DNA from: Acidobacteriota bacterium
GTDB lineage: Bacteria; Acidobacteriota; Terriglobia; Acidiferrales; UBA7541
NCBI GenBank assembly: GCA_003224085.1
Contig: QHYK01000051.1
Span: 1 to 64,000 of the forward strand
DNA: 64,000 bases
Direction of reading: 5' to 3'
Part shown: positions 17,035 through 26,489 of the stretch, in pieces
Layout of the letters: each line of letters starts with the position of its first letter
Numbering within the stretch: position 1 is the first letter of the stretch
Program-made: the position numbers and the translations under genes
Notes under the pieces: model-generated
Database searches by the model: none
What the model was told of the DNA's origin: nothing
What the model saw: only the letters and a program-made list of their open reading frames with translations

Positions 17035-18400
17035 TGTCGAGGTATTGATTTACCAGGGCGGAAGCCAGCAAACCGGGAACGAGTTCGAACGCAAAGACGC
17101 CCCGCTGACGCAGCCCCCGCAAGAGCAAATCCCGGCGATGGGCGATTTCCAATGCCGCAGCGTGCCGATACATTTCCTCGCAGGTTTGCGGCGTGGCTTC
17201 TGCCAGCGCCGTCAGGTCTGGCTGGTTCATGGCACTGAAAACAACCAGGTGACGCTCGGTCATCTGCATGGCGTACTCGATCACTTCGGGCGTCGTCGGC
17301 GTTTCCGCAAAATCCGTGATCCAAACAACCAAGCTGCGCCGGCTTTGTTCCGTGAGCAGCACGCGAGCGGCGCGGGAGTGATCGGCCTCCGAAGCTTCCG
17401 GGCGAACCTGCGCGAGGCAATCCACAATCGATCGCAGGTGGAGCGGGCCGCGGCCGGCCCCCAAATGGAATTGGATGGCGCGGCCGTAGGCTAACAAGCC
17501 GACGCGGTCGCCGCATTGCGTCGCCACTTGCGCGAGGGAAAGGGCTGCGTTCACAGCGAAGTCGAGCTTGGAGATGCGCAAATCCCTCTGCTCTTGCTGG
17601 ACTTCGGCGCGCAACAATCGCCCGGCATCGATGACAATCCAGATCGCCTGGCTGCGTTCCATTTCAAAGATGCGCGTAGTGAGCTGGTGGCGCCGCGCCG
17701 TGGCGGTCCAGCAAATGTCCCGCATGTCATCGCCTTGCTGATATTCGCGCAGGCTCTCAAATTCGCGCCCCTGGCCGCGTTGGCGGCGCCGGCGCTTTTC
17801 CATTTCAATTTGCCGGCTGCGAATCAAGTAAAGAGCGTGCTGGCGAGCCTGCTCAAGATCCGGAAAAACGCGCACGGTCTGCGCGATCTCCGCGAACGCC
17901 CAACGCTGTGCGAGCGCCAACCAGCTCTGATAGCGCAGAAACAAACGTCCCAGGCGGTGGTCACCGCGCTCGCGGGGAAAAACCTCGTAACTCGCGCAGG
18001 CCCTGTCTTTCGCTGGCACGTGCAGCTCCAGACTGGGCGGAGCGGTCCGAAAAGATGTCGGCGTTTCATCCGCGACAAAACAGCGGATCGCCATTCCGGT
18101 AAAGTTTCGAACGGTCAGCGTTATTCGGCATGGCCGCGCCAGCGCAGGTGCTCGTTCCCACGAGCGGCGCACTTCGATTTCCTCCGGTTTTGGCATACGC
18201 AGCAGATCCGAGACGAATGCCAACACCATGACAACGTCCCAGAGAATCATCGCGCTGATGAGCCGCGGTGACCACCATGCCGGCGCCAGCCACAGCAAGC
18301 CCAAAAGCAGCATCACAAAAAAACGCGGGCCGAACCCGAAGGGCAGCCTTCGAAGAGGTCGCCCACGAGCTCCTGTTTCCTGTGGGATTAATGGCTGCAT
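17012..18400 (-). CDS. DUF58 domain protein (von Willebrand A-like)
   Basis: 462 residues from the ATG at 18400, with AAGGAT just upstream; a TTG at 18445 would overlap moxR. Two transmembrane segments lie near residues 20-60 (PRFFVMLLLGLLWL and ISAMILWDVVMVLAF), then a beta-rich region, then the DUF58 signature EFESLREYQQGDDMRDICWTATARR, and a vWA-like fold containing IWIVIDAGRLL and SLVVWITDFAE. The MIDAS-like DxGR... loop is only partly conserved. DUF58 proteins work with MoxR ATPases as chaperone or adaptor pairs. It is 17-20 bp downstream of moxR and in the same operon. Confidence 0.9.
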   Translation of the reverse strand: MQPLIPQETGARGRPLRRLPFGFGPRFFVMLLLGLLWLAPAWWSPRLISAMILWDVVMVLAFVSDLLRMPKPEEIEVRRSWERAPALARPCRITLTVRNFTGMAIRCFVADETPTSFRTAPPSLELHVPAKDRACASYEVFPRERGDHRLGRLFLRYQSWLALAQRWAFAEIAQTVRVFPDLEQARQHALYLIRSRQIEMEKRRRRQRGQGREFESLREYQQGDDMRDICWTATARRHQLTTRIFEMERSQAIWIVIDAGRLLRAEVQQEQRDLRISKLDFAVNAALSLAQVATQCGDRVGLLAYGRAIQFHLGAGRGPLHLRSIVDCLAQVRPEASEADHSRAARVLLTEQSRRSLVVWITDFAETPTTPEVIEYAMQMTERHLVVFSAMNQPDLTALAEATPQTCEEMYRHAAALEIAHRRDLLLRGLRQRGVFAFELVPGLLASALVNQYLDIKERNLL

Positions 18401-18419
18401 CCGATCCTTGCCCGGCTCT

Positions 18420-19367
18420 TCATTTCGGGATTTCGACGGCGGCAATAACTTGGCTGATGACTTGGTCGGAAGTCAGACCTTCGAGGTCGGCCTCCGGCTT
18501 GAGCATTATGCGGTGCCGCAGAACGGGTAGGGCCGCTGCCTTAATGTCATCGGGCAACAAATAATCGCGGCCTTCCATTCCCGCCAGCGCCCGCGCCACA
18601 AAGAAAAGACCGACCGCGGCTCGGGGGCTGGCGCCAAGAGAAATGGCTGGCCAGTCGCGCGTGCGGCGAACGAGCGAAACCACATAAGAATGAAGAGTTG
18701 GTTCGACGCGCACGCATGCGATTTCGCGGCGCGCTTGCGGAAGCAATGCCCCATCCAGGGGAGTCAGGGCAATCTCCTCGAACCGCCGCGGGTCGAATCC
18801 CTTCTCATACTGCGAAAGAATGTCCATCTCTTCCTGTGCGGAAGGGTAAGTCACGCGAATCTTGAGGAGAAAGCGGTCGAGCTGCGCCTCGGGCAGCGGG
18901 TACGTGCCTTCGAACTCGATGGGGTTCTGTGTCGCCAACACCGCAAAGTTCTCTGTTAGCGGATAGCGGACGCCGTCGATGGTCACCTGACGTTCTTCCA
19001 TGGCTTCCAGGAGGGCCGCTTGCGTGCGCGGCGACGTCCGGTTGATTTCGTCCACCAGCAGCAGGTCAGTAAAAACCGGCCCGCGATGCAACGAAAAAGT
19101 GCTGGCGCTCAGGTTGAACACATTCGTCCCCGTCACGTCCGCGGGCATCAGGTCGGCAGTGCACTGCACGCGCTGGAAGCTCAGCCCGCAAATGCGCGCC
19201 AGGGACTTCACCGCAAGCGTCTTCGCAAGCCCCGGAACTCCTTCGATGACTGCGTGCCCGCCGCAAACCAGCACTAGAAGCAACTGATCGATAAATTGGC
19301 CCTGCCCGACGATAACCTTTGCGAGTTCCTGGCGGACATGGGATGCGAGCTGCGGGAGATGTTGCAC
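18420..19367 (-). CDS. MoxR-type AAA+ ATPase
   Basis: 315 residues from a GTG at 19367 that is preceded by AAGGAG 10 bases upstream. The upstream gene's TAA ends one base before it, so the two are translationally coupled. Walker A GVPGLAKT at 43-50, Walker B DLLLVDE at 101-107, sensor-1 VLATQNP and the MoxR pattern GTYPLPEAQLDRFLLKI are all present, with a C-terminal lid (SLGASPRAAVGLF). MoxR ATPases act as chaperones, usually activating a partner vWA/DUF58 protein, here the next gene. A reading upstream to 19511 is rejected because it overlaps DUF4350 coding sequence. Confidence 0.93.
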   Translation of the reverse strand: MQHLPQLASHVRQELAKVIVGQGQFIDQLLLVLVCGGHAVIEGVPGLAKTLAVKSLARICGLSFQRVQCTADLMPADVTGTNVFNLSASTFSLHRGPVFTDLLLVDEINRTSPRTQAALLEAMEERQVTIDGVRYPLTENFAVLATQNPIEFEGTYPLPEAQLDRFLLKIRVTYPSAQEEMDILSQYEKGFDPRRFEEIALTPLDGALLPQARREIACVRVEPTLHSYVVSLVRRTRDWPAISLGASPRAAVGLFFVARALAGMEGRDYLLPDDIKAAALPVLRHRIMLKPEADLEGLTSDQVISQVIAAVEIPK

Positions 19368-19368
19368 G

Positions 19369-20556
19369 TTAAGCTTTCTCCTTCCGGGTCGAGGGGCGTA
19401 CGGCCAGCCTCGCCGCATTGTGTTCCAGTTTCTGCACGAGATCCAAAGCTTCCAACCGCGGCAACTTGCTCGCGTGGCTTGCCGTTGCGGCCTTCTGGAG
19501 CAAATCGACAATGCCGCCTTCTTTCCAGCCGAGTCGTTGCTCGGCAGCCTGGCCGAGTTCCTGGTCCGTTATGTTCGAAGGCAGGCTCAGTTGCCGGGTT
19601 AGCAGCGTACGAAAACGCTGATAGGAGATGGCAACCGCGGATGGCGCCGCTCCCGCCCTCTCGTACAAGCCGCCAAGCGTTTCCACGTACTCCAGAGGGG
19701 ACAATCGGGAGACTTCTGCGGGCACATAAATCGGGCCGCTCCGCCGGCTGTAGGTGAAAAGAATTGCAAAGACAATCACCCCGATCTGGAGCAGACCCCA
19801 AACCATGGAGGTCTTCGCCACATAGCTCCAAAGCGAGCTGCGTTGCCCATGAAAATATTCGTCCCAGTAGATTTCGTAGGCTTTTCCTGAGGACCAGTCT
19901 TTCAGAGCGTTCAGGAAAAAAGAAAGATTGTCGTACTCCGTGATCCCTGCATTCGTCAATGGTGTGGAGCCGGCCCACCAAAGAATTTCGCCCTGTCCCA
20001 GTTTCCAACTCACCACCGCGGCAAAGTCCGGTTCGCCATAAAGTGCCAGCTGTGAGGAACGGAAGCCGCCCCAATACGCCAGCGGCCGAAAACTTACGGT
20101 TTGCGCTCCCCGCACGAGACGGTTGGGAACCATCGGGCGATAGGTTTCTAAGGGAGCGTTCTCCTGAACTTTCAGATCGCTGGCATCCGGAAAGAACGTG
20201 CGGATACTTGCTCCCGTGAAAAGCACATGCCCGCCATTTTCGACAAAACTAGCCAGCGCTTTTTTCTCTTTCTCGCTTGGCCGTTGAAAAGGCTCAGCGA
20301 GAATAACCAGTGCGCGTTTCGGAATAGCCTCCAACTCCGCCGGCGAATTTTCCCATCGCCTTACCGAGTAATGGAGTTGTGATAGCAACAGGTAGGCCGC
20401 CTCCGCTCCGCCCGGTTGCGCCGAGTAACTGGAAGGGATCGAATTGTTCTCCCCTCCCGGAGGCGCCAAGACCACGCTTGCCGTCAGCAGCAAGAGAAGC
20501 AGGGTGCCGCCAATCAGCAGAATCTTGCGGTCAGAGGGAGCTATTCCAGCAAGCAT
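19369..20556 (-). CDS. DUF4350 domain membrane protein
   Basis: 395 residues. It has an N-terminal transmembrane segment (KILLIGGTLLLLLLTASVVLAP), then the DUF4350 domain with GGAEAAYLLLSQLHYSVRRWE, ILAEPFQRPSEKEKKAL and ENGGHVLFTG (a GATase-like fold, with loss of catalytic character), then a second membrane segment near residue 270 (GLLQIGVIVFAILFTYSRR) and a soluble tail. Function unknown; it is a standard partner in MoxR/DUF58 clusters. Its start overlaps the end of the DUF4129 gene by 16 bp, and its stop is 1 base from the moxR start, both signs of one operon. Confidence 0.88.
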   Translation of the reverse strand: MLAGIAPSDRKILLIGGTLLLLLLTASVVLAPPGGENNSIPSSYSAQPGGAEAAYLLLSQLHYSVRRWENSPAELEAIPKRALVILAEPFQRPSEKEKKALASFVENGGHVLFTGASIRTFFPDASDLKVQENAPLETYRPMVPNRLVRGAQTVSFRPLAYWGGFRSSQLALYGEPDFAAVVSWKLGQGEILWWAGSTPLTNAGITEYDNLSFFLNALKDWSSGKAYEIYWDEYFHGQRSSLWSYVAKTSMVWGLLQIGVIVFAILFTYSRRSGPIYVPAEVSRLSPLEYVETLGGLYERAGAAPSAVAISYQRFRTLLTRQLSLPSNITDQELGQAAEQRLGWKEGGIVDLLQKAATASHASKLPRLEALDLVQKLEHNAARLAVRPSTRKEKA

Positions 20557-21530
20557 CCCAGAGCCTCCAGGTGGGAGAGTGATTCGCGGAAGTCCTCGGG
20601 TCCCGCGCCGCGGTTGGCGTACCAGGCTCTTTCCAGTCCCATGGTCAGCGCTGTGAGGGGCTCGCGATGGACCGGCGACGCCGCAAGCTGGCCGGAGTCC
20701 GGCTCAGCCACCATCTTCAAATATTCTCGCGGAGTCTTCGTACGATCCATGGGGACAACCCCCAAGTCCTCAAGTCGGGCGATTCCCGCCCAATACGCGG
20801 AATGCACTGCTTCGCGAAAGTTGCCTCCTTTCGCGGCTTCGCGTGCGGCGCGAATCCACTCTTGCCAGGTTCGAACCGCGGTCACCGCCGCGCTTGGCGG
20901 CAATGCATTCACGCGGTCCCTGCTCGCGAAGAAACGAAACACCCACATGGCGACGACCCCCACCGCGGCAATCACCAGAAACCAGAACAGGATTTGTCCG
21001 CCGAGCGGGTGTTGTCCGATGCCGCCCAAAAGCCTCAACAGCATCTGTTCGATCCAGGCCTCCACGCGCTGCCGAAGAAGTTCTGACGGGCTTGGTGGCC
21101 GGACGGCTTCGAACTCGGGGCGCTTCAGGATTCGCTCCAGCTCGCCGCGCGCTGGAGGCGAGCTGGTGGCCGGTTTGGCTGAGTATTCGACTTCTTCCGC
21201 CAAATGATTGACCCAGGCTTCCGCGTTCTCGCGGGAAGGGGTGGTCAATTGATCCCGCAGCGGCTCGGAAGAAACTGAGAACGAGCCTTCTCGGCTGGTT
21301 ACCGTCCAGCGCCGGGGGAGAGAACTGCGCAGGGCCACCAACTCCCGCTTGGAAGGTTTTTTCTTCAGAATGTCTGAAATGCGATGGAGTTCTGCGGCAA
21401 ACGAGCCTCGATCGTAGGTCGCGGTCGCTGAACCGGTGGTCTGTGGCGCAGGGCTAAGTTCCTGCCCATTGCTGGGCGGACTTCCCGCAAACACCAGAAG
21501 GATAAGAAAGCGCAAGAGACTACGACGCAT
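20541..21530 (-). CDS. DUF4129 domain membrane protein
   Basis: 329 residues from the ATG at 21530, which starts a signal sequence (RRSLLRFLILLVFAGSPPSNG); a TTG at 21572 is the alternative. One transmembrane segment lies near the middle (ILFWFLVIAAVGVVAMWVF). The C-terminal DUF4129 region has EAVHSAYWAGIARLEDLGVVPMDRTKTPREYLKMV. Such proteins are periplasmic/transmembrane partners in the same gene set; some family members have transglutaminase-like neighbours. Function unknown. Confidence 0.85.
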   Translation of the reverse strand: MRRSLLRFLILLVFAGSPPSNGQELSPAPQTTGSATATYDRGSFAAELHRISDILKKKPSKRELVALRSSLPRRWTVTSREGSFSVSSEPLRDQLTTPSRENAEAWVNHLAEEVEYSAKPATSSPPARGELERILKRPEFEAVRPPSPSELLRQRVEAWIEQMLLRLLGGIGQHPLGGQILFWFLVIAAVGVVAMWVFRFFASRDRVNALPPSAAVTAVRTWQEWIRAAREAAKGGNFREAVHSAYWAGIARLEDLGVVPMDRTKTPREYLKMVAEPDSGQLAASPVHREPLTALTMGLERAWYANRGAGPEDFRESLSHLEALGCLLE

Positions 21531-21574
21531 GAGCACCTGGTGAGGCCGTAGCAGTGACTCTCTGGGTTGCAAAT

Positions 21575-22444
21575 TCAGGACAGCGTTCTCGCCACGCCCG
21601 GAGCTCCTGGCGCAATCGACCCGGTTGGATTCATCATGAACTGCAAATCAAACGCTTCCTTGCGAACCCGCAGATCATAGTAAAACACGGCCGTGGCGAT
21701 CGTTAGAATGGGCCTTACCAGAACCTCCGCAATGAATTCTCCGACGTGGCTCACTGCGAACCACATGCGTAGTGCCTCCGGATTCTTGGCCGCGAGCGCG
21801 ACGGCAACTCCAAAAGGAAACGTAAACAGAAACGCCGCAGCGTAAACGAGCACGAAATAAAGCAAATAAATCACGAAAGCCCGCCCGGCATAGTCCTTGG
21901 TAAGGCCCCAACTCCGTTCCAGAGAGCTTCGCGGTCCAAGATCCTCCAGAAGAGCGGCGGGCACGCACGTAAGCAACCGGCAAGCCAGGTAAATTCCCGG
22001 AATGATGAGAAGGATAAACGCGCACATTACCGCTAGTCCGTTGAGCAAAAGGACTCCAAACAGACTACCTAGTTGACCTCGCATCCGGCCCAACGATGAG
22101 CCAATGGTGGTTGGCCTCCCCAGATACAGTTCGGACACTGCGAATACGGTTCCGCCCTGCGCAAAGAGGTACGCGACCAGGTACACGATCACGCCGATGA
22201 GAAAACCAACAATTCCGAACGCCAGGAGCCCGCCGGAGGGGCCTGCTTGCAGTTGCTCGACGGGCACATTCATGCGGCCCGCTGGAGATGTCATAAACAA
22301 CGTCTGCGCCAGCCGCAGCGCCAGGACCAGCAATTGCGGAATTGCCGTTATGCCCGCAAACAACAAAAAATTCTTGCGATAGAGGGAAAAGGTGCGGTCG
22401 AGGATTTCACCGAGCGAGAGAGGACGCAAGTCGAGATCCGCCAT
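21575..22444 (-). CDS. Multi-pass membrane protein at head of the MoxR operon
   Basis: 289 residues from an ATG at 22444 with a very strong GGGGGAGG site 5 bases upstream; a longer frame to 22570 lacks any start signal. About six membrane segments are seen (FAGITAIPQLLVLALRLAQTLF, GLLAFGIVGFLIGVIVYLVAYLFA, VLLLNGLAVMCAFILLIIPGIYLA and others). LRPLSLGEILDRTFSLYRKNFLLF resembles the head of glycerophosphoryl diester phosphodiesterase membrane-domain proteins. Role unknown. It is the first gene of a five-gene operon with DUF4129, DUF4350, MoxR and DUF58. Confidence 0.8.
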   Translation of the reverse strand: MADLDLRPLSLGEILDRTFSLYRKNFLLFAGITAIPQLLVLALRLAQTLFMTSPAGRMNVPVEQLQAGPSGGLLAFGIVGFLIGVIVYLVAYLFAQGGTVFAVSELYLGRPTTIGSSLGRMRGQLGSLFGVLLLNGLAVMCAFILLIIPGIYLACRLLTCVPAALLEDLGPRSSLERSWGLTKDYAGRAFVIYLLYFVLVYAAAFLFTFPFGVAVALAAKNPEALRMWFAVSHVGEFIAEVLVRPILTIATAVFYYDLRVRKEAFDLQFMMNPTGSIAPGAPGVARTLS

Positions 22445-22796
22445 AAAACCTCCCCCGGTCAACAGGGTCTCAACGTTCCGGTCGGCTGACTGTATCAAAA
22501 GCACGCAGAAAAGGCGACGGCAATCGTCATGCTGGAAGAGTGTCCCTATCGTTCCCTTGAGTCTCTGCACGCTACGTTGAGCGCTTTAATGGCCGATGTG
22601 GCCGCCTCTTGCGCAATCCGGAGGATGTCGTCCATTACCGAGACAACTTGCCAACAGCAATCGAGACCGCCAAGCCGCTCGTGGACGAGGCTAGGCAGTC
22701 TTATGATGAAATGATCCGGCAAATTCAAGAGTCTGGAGAGTGGCAAAACTGATCCGCGTGGGTTGCCGCCCTGACGGATCGGCCGCCTTGCTCTTG

Positions 22797-23183
22797 TTAC
22801 TGAGTCTTCTCGCCCTTCTTTGGCTTGCTCATCTTTGCTACGGTGAACAAGAGGAGATTTCTGTCTTCTTCATCCATGCGCGCCAAGCATTGCTGCAGCT
22901 TTCTTAAATACCTGGCGTCCTTCCCGGAAGAACCCCACAACCTGTGCCCGGATTTTCCGCCCGGTATCTGCGGTTTCGGCGGCTCTTCACCCTCATACAG
23001 AAGTTCGTACATCGGAACTTCCAGCGCGCGCGCCAGCTTCTCCAGTGTTTCCACTGCCGGAACGGTGTGTCCATTCTCCACGCGAGAGAGGTAGCAGCGC
23101 AAGAGGCCGGAGCGCTTCTCGACGTCCCCTTGCGATAATTCTTTCATTTCCCGCACAGTGCGCAGCCTTTCGCCCAAAATCAT
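22797..23183 (-). CDS. XRE-family transcriptional regulator
   Basis: 128 residues. A classic Xre/Cro helix-turn-helix occupies residues 2-65: GERLRTVREMKELSQGDVEKRSGLLRCYLSRVENGHTVPAVETLEKLARALEVP. The tail (GKDARYLRKLQQCLARMDEEDRNLLLFTVAKMSK) is helical and may dimerise. No ligand-binding domain is visible. Upstream, at 23262-23297, there are iterated GAGGGGTA copies that could be its own binding sites. Targets are unknown. Confidence 0.9.
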   Translation of the reverse strand: MILGERLRTVREMKELSQGDVEKRSGLLRCYLSRVENGHTVPAVETLEKLARALEVPMYELLYEGEEPPKPQIPGGKSGHRLWGSSGKDARYLRKLQQCLARMDEEDRNLLLFTVAKMSKPKKGEKTQ

Positions 23184-23261
23184 CTATATCCCTCAATTCC
23201 GGCCATCGGCATGGCCTTGCATATCGGCTACCTCGGTTCGTCCCCAAGATCTAACACAACT

Positions 23262-23297
23262 GAGGGGTAAGCGTCGAGGGGTAGATGAGGGGTAGAT
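23262..23297. repeat. Iterated GAGGGGTA motif upstream of the XRE gene
   Basis: An 11-base unit GAGGGGTAGAT is present twice in perfect tandem (23276-23286 and 23287-23297), with a third partial copy GAGGGGTA at 23262-23269. The nearest start is the XRE gene (23183, minus), about 80 bases away. The rest of the 300-bp gap to the serine hydrolase holds no gene that I can see. Confidence 0.5.
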
Positions 23298-23498
23298 GGA
23301 ACACCCATTGATCTACGGCGGCGCGGTCTCTTCTGCTCGTCCGGCGAAGAATAGGAGTCGGCAAGGAACAGTACTCGAAAAGCGGATTCCGGGGCGTAAA
23401 TTGCACGCTTCAGAACGCAAGCGCGGCCTTCGAGGACAAATTCGGCAAGTGTCTTGCACAAACGCGTGTTATCCTTCGGCCCGCTTCGAGGAGGATCG

Positions 23499-24692
23499 GT
23501 GATCGGAAAGCTCATCGGCTCCGTGTTCTTTCTTCTCGTCCTATCCACGCCGAAGTACACGCGCGCACAAACGCAACGGTCCGATAGCTGGATGGAAAAG
23601 AAAATCGACGCAGTTTTTTCTGGAGTGACTTCTCCGGATGCGCCGGGTCTTGCGGTGCTTGTTCGGCAGAACGGCAAGACACTTTTTGAGCACGGCTACG
23701 GCGTCACCGATCTCCGCAAAAAGACGAAAATCGATGCGCATGCGAATTTCCGTCTGGCTTCGTTCACCAAGCAATTCACTGCGATGGCCATCCTGCTTCT
23801 GGTGCGCGACGGGAAACTCCGCTACGAAGAAACGCTCGTGGAAATCTTCCCGGATTTCCCCGATTATGGAAAATCGATCACCATTCAAACCCTCCTAAGT
23901 CACGTTTCCGGGCTTCCGGACTATGAGGACCTGATGGAAGCCGAGGAAAAAGCAAGCGGCAGAGGCGAAAACGGTGGTCCACCAATCTGGTCGCCGGAAA
24001 AACAAATTCAAGACGCCGAAGTTTTAGAGTTGCTGAAGAAAGAAAAAAGCGGCAAATTCGCGCCGGGGACGAGTTGGGCCTACAGCAATTCAGGCTATGT
24101 TGTTCTCGGCCTTATCGTCGCCAAAGCTTCAGGAAAATCGTACGGCGATTTTCTGCCGGAACGCATTTTCGCACCCCTCAAGATGAATCACACGGTCGTC
24201 TACCAAAAAGGAAAAAACCAAGTCATGAATCGTGCCTTCGGTCATTCCAAGGAAAATGATGCATTCAAGGAAACGGATCAAAGTCCAACTTCGGCGACGC
24301 CGGGCGATGGCGGCGTCTATTCCAATCTGAAAGACCTCGCAAAATGGGACGATGCGCTGCGAAATCACACGCTTCTAAGCGAAAAAGAAATGCAGCCTGC
24401 GCTAACGCCGGTAAGACTTAACGACGGCTCCGAACCGCACTGGCCGAGGGAATCAAACGACGACAATCTTCATCCCGGCAAGCCCGTTTCCTATGGCTTC
24501 GGCTGGTTCCTCGATCCTTACAAAGGGCACCGGCGGATGTGGCACACAGGTTCAACGATGGGCTTTCGCACTGTGATCGAACGCTTCCTCGACGAAAATC
24601 TCACCATCGTCATTCTCTGCAACCGCACTGACCTCGATCCAGAAAGGTTATCGCTTCAAGTCGCAGATATGCTTCTGCCCGCGAAGAATTGA
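23499..24692 (+). CDS. Secreted serine hydrolase, beta-lactamase/class C family
   Basis: 397 residues from a GTG at 23499 with GAGGAGG just upstream; a TTG at 23454 is rejected. A signal peptide (KLIGSVFFLLVLSTPKYTRAQ) leads into a class C beta-lactamase-like domain with the catalytic SxxK (ASFTKQF), the YxN motif (AYSNSGY) and an HTG in place of KTG (MWHTGSTMGF). HTG is typical of esterase/D-aminopeptidase members rather than true beta-lactamases. TLLSHVSGLPDY is the usual TLLxHTSGL motif. It probably acts in the periplasm on peptides or esters. Converges with ffh. Confidence 0.9.
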   Translation: MIGKLIGSVFFLLVLSTPKYTRAQTQRSDSWMEKKIDAVFSGVTSPDAPGLAVLVRQNGKTLFEHGYGVTDLRKKTKIDAHANFRLASFTKQFTAMAILLLVRDGKLRYEETLVEIFPDFPDYGKSITIQTLLSHVSGLPDYEDLMEAEEKASGRGENGGPPIWSPEKQIQDAEVLELLKKEKSGKFAPGTSWAYSNSGYVVLGLIVAKASGKSYGDFLPERIFAPLKMNHTVVYQKGKNQVMNRAFGHSKENDAFKETDQSPTSATPGDGGVYSNLKDLAKWDDALRNHTLLSEKEMQPALTPVRLNDGSEPHWPRESNDDNLHPGKPVSYGFGWFLDPYKGHRRMWHTGSTMGFRTVIERFLDENLTIVILCNRTDLDPERLSLQVADMLLPAKN

Positions 24693-24749
24693 ATTCGTCT
24701 GCAAAATGCGAATTCCGCGGCGTGGAACAAATCTGTCAGGTGAAGCCGT

Positions 24750-26093
24750 TCAGGACAATCCTGAAAGTTTGCCAAGGCCTTTCATTTTGCTGCGCGCCAT
24801 CATGCCGCCGTACTGCTTCATGATCGTGCGCATTTGGAGGTACTGCTTGAGGACGGTGTTGACGTCCTGCACGGTGGTGCCGCTGCCTTTGGCGATGCGT
24901 TTGCGGCGCTTGCCGTCAATGACGTTGTGATCGCGCCGCTCTTCATTGGTCATCGAATTGATGATGGCTTCCAACTGCTTGAGTTTTTTCTCATCCACGC
25001 TCGCGTCTTTCGGCAGATTGGCAAGCGGCCCCATTTTCGGCAACATGTCCATGATCTGCTCGAGCGGTCCCATTTTGCGCACTTGCCGGAGTTGGTCGCG
25101 AAAATCCTCGAGCGTAAATTCGGACTTGCGCAGCTTGCGTTCGAGCTCCTCCGCGGCTTTGCGGTCCACGGCCTGTTCGGCGCGCTCGATGAGCGACAGG
25201 ATGTCGCCCATGCCTAGAACGCGCGAAACGATGCGCTCCGGATAGAATCCTTCCAGCGCGTCGTAGTTTTCGCCAAGGCCCACGAACTTCACGGGAGCGC
25301 CGGAAACTTTGCTGATGCTCAACGCCGCGCCGCCACGCGCGTCGCCATCCAGCTTCGTCAGGATCACCCCCGTAAGGCCAAGCCGTTTGTGAAATTCGCC
25401 GGCAGAGCGCACCGCATCCTGGCCGATCATGGCGTCGGCGATAAACAGGATTTCGCTGGGCTGCAACTCTTTCTTCAGCATGCTCAGCTCATTCATCAAT
25501 TCATCGTCAATGTGCAAACGGCCCGCGGTGTCTACGAGAATCACGTCGCTCGCGGAAAGTTTCGCCTCCTTGATTGCACCCTTCACGATTTCGAGCGGCT
25601 TGTCCGTGCCAGCGCCTGGCCAGATGGCCGTGCCAATCGCCTTGGCCACTTGCGTCAGCTGTTCGCGCGCAGCGGGGCGGTACACGTCCGTGGAAACGAC
25701 GATGGGCCGGTGGCCGTGCTGCGAAAGCCATTTCGCCAGTTTTCCGGTCGTGGTGGTTTTGCCGGAGCCTTGCAGACCGGCGATCATCCAAACCGAAGGA
25801 GGCTTGGATGCGAAGAGCGGTTTCGCGTGCTTGCCGAGAAGCGCGGTCAACTCATCGCGCACCACTTTGACGACTTGCTGGTCCGGCGAAAGCTGCAGCA
25901 TCACTTCGCTGCCGATGGCCTTTTTACGGATGTTGGCGAGCAACTCGTCGGCCACGCCCACGTTGACGTCGCCTTCCAGCAGCGCTTCGCGGATTTCGCC
26001 GAGCGCCGTGTCCAGGTGCTCTTCGGTGAGCTTGCCCTGCCCGCGAAGGTTCTTGAAGGCGCGTTGCAGCTTCTCTGTCAGGTTCTCAAACAT
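24750..26093 (-). CDS. ffh: Signal recognition particle GTPase Ffh
   Basis: 447 residues from the ATG at 26093, where the conserved FENLTEKLQRAFKNLRG head begins. Domains in order are the N-domain helical bundle, the GTPase G-domain with GLQGSGKTTT (residues 106-115), DTAGRLHIDDELM and TKLDGDARGGAALS, and the methionine-rich M-domain (IMDMLPKMGPL, RIAKGSGTTVQDVN) that binds 4.5S RNA and signal sequences. It targets membrane proteins co-translationally. Ordinary single-copy housekeeping gene; C-terminal MMARSKMKGLGKLSGLS is typical. Confidence 0.97.
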   Translation of the reverse strand: MFENLTEKLQRAFKNLRGQGKLTEEHLDTALGEIREALLEGDVNVGVADELLANIRKKAIGSEVMLQLSPDQQVVKVVRDELTALLGKHAKPLFASKPPSVWMIAGLQGSGKTTTTGKLAKWLSQHGHRPIVVSTDVYRPAAREQLTQVAKAIGTAIWPGAGTDKPLEIVKGAIKEAKLSASDVILVDTAGRLHIDDELMNELSMLKKELQPSEILFIADAMIGQDAVRSAGEFHKRLGLTGVILTKLDGDARGGAALSISKVSGAPVKFVGLGENYDALEGFYPERIVSRVLGMGDILSLIERAEQAVDRKAAEELERKLRKSEFTLEDFRDQLRQVRKMGPLEQIMDMLPKMGPLANLPKDASVDEKKLKQLEAIINSMTNEERRDHNVIDGKRRKRIAKGSGTTVQDVNTVLKQYLQMRTIMKQYGGMMARSKMKGLGKLSGLS

Positions 26094-26134
26094 AATCGCC
26101 GTAGTCCCATGGCTTGTTGCAACCTCAAGAATAA

Positions 26135-26458
<324 letters not shown>

Positions 26459-26489
26459 GTGCGGTCGGCTTGGTGTCGGAGCAATTTTT

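Noticed and set aside
22561-22752. Open frame on plus ending EARQSYDEMIRQIQESGEW
   Set aside because: Lacks a good start (only an internal TTG) and a ribosome-binding site; could be a small-gene remnant, but nothing supports it.
22797-23183. XRE regulator as the repressor for the LacI-type operators
   Set aside because: It lacks a sugar-binding domain and belongs to another DNA-binding family.
24691-24715. GAATTCG/CGAATTC repeat between the serine hydrolase and ffh ends
   Set aside because: Short, long loop and no U-tract; a chance repeat is likely.
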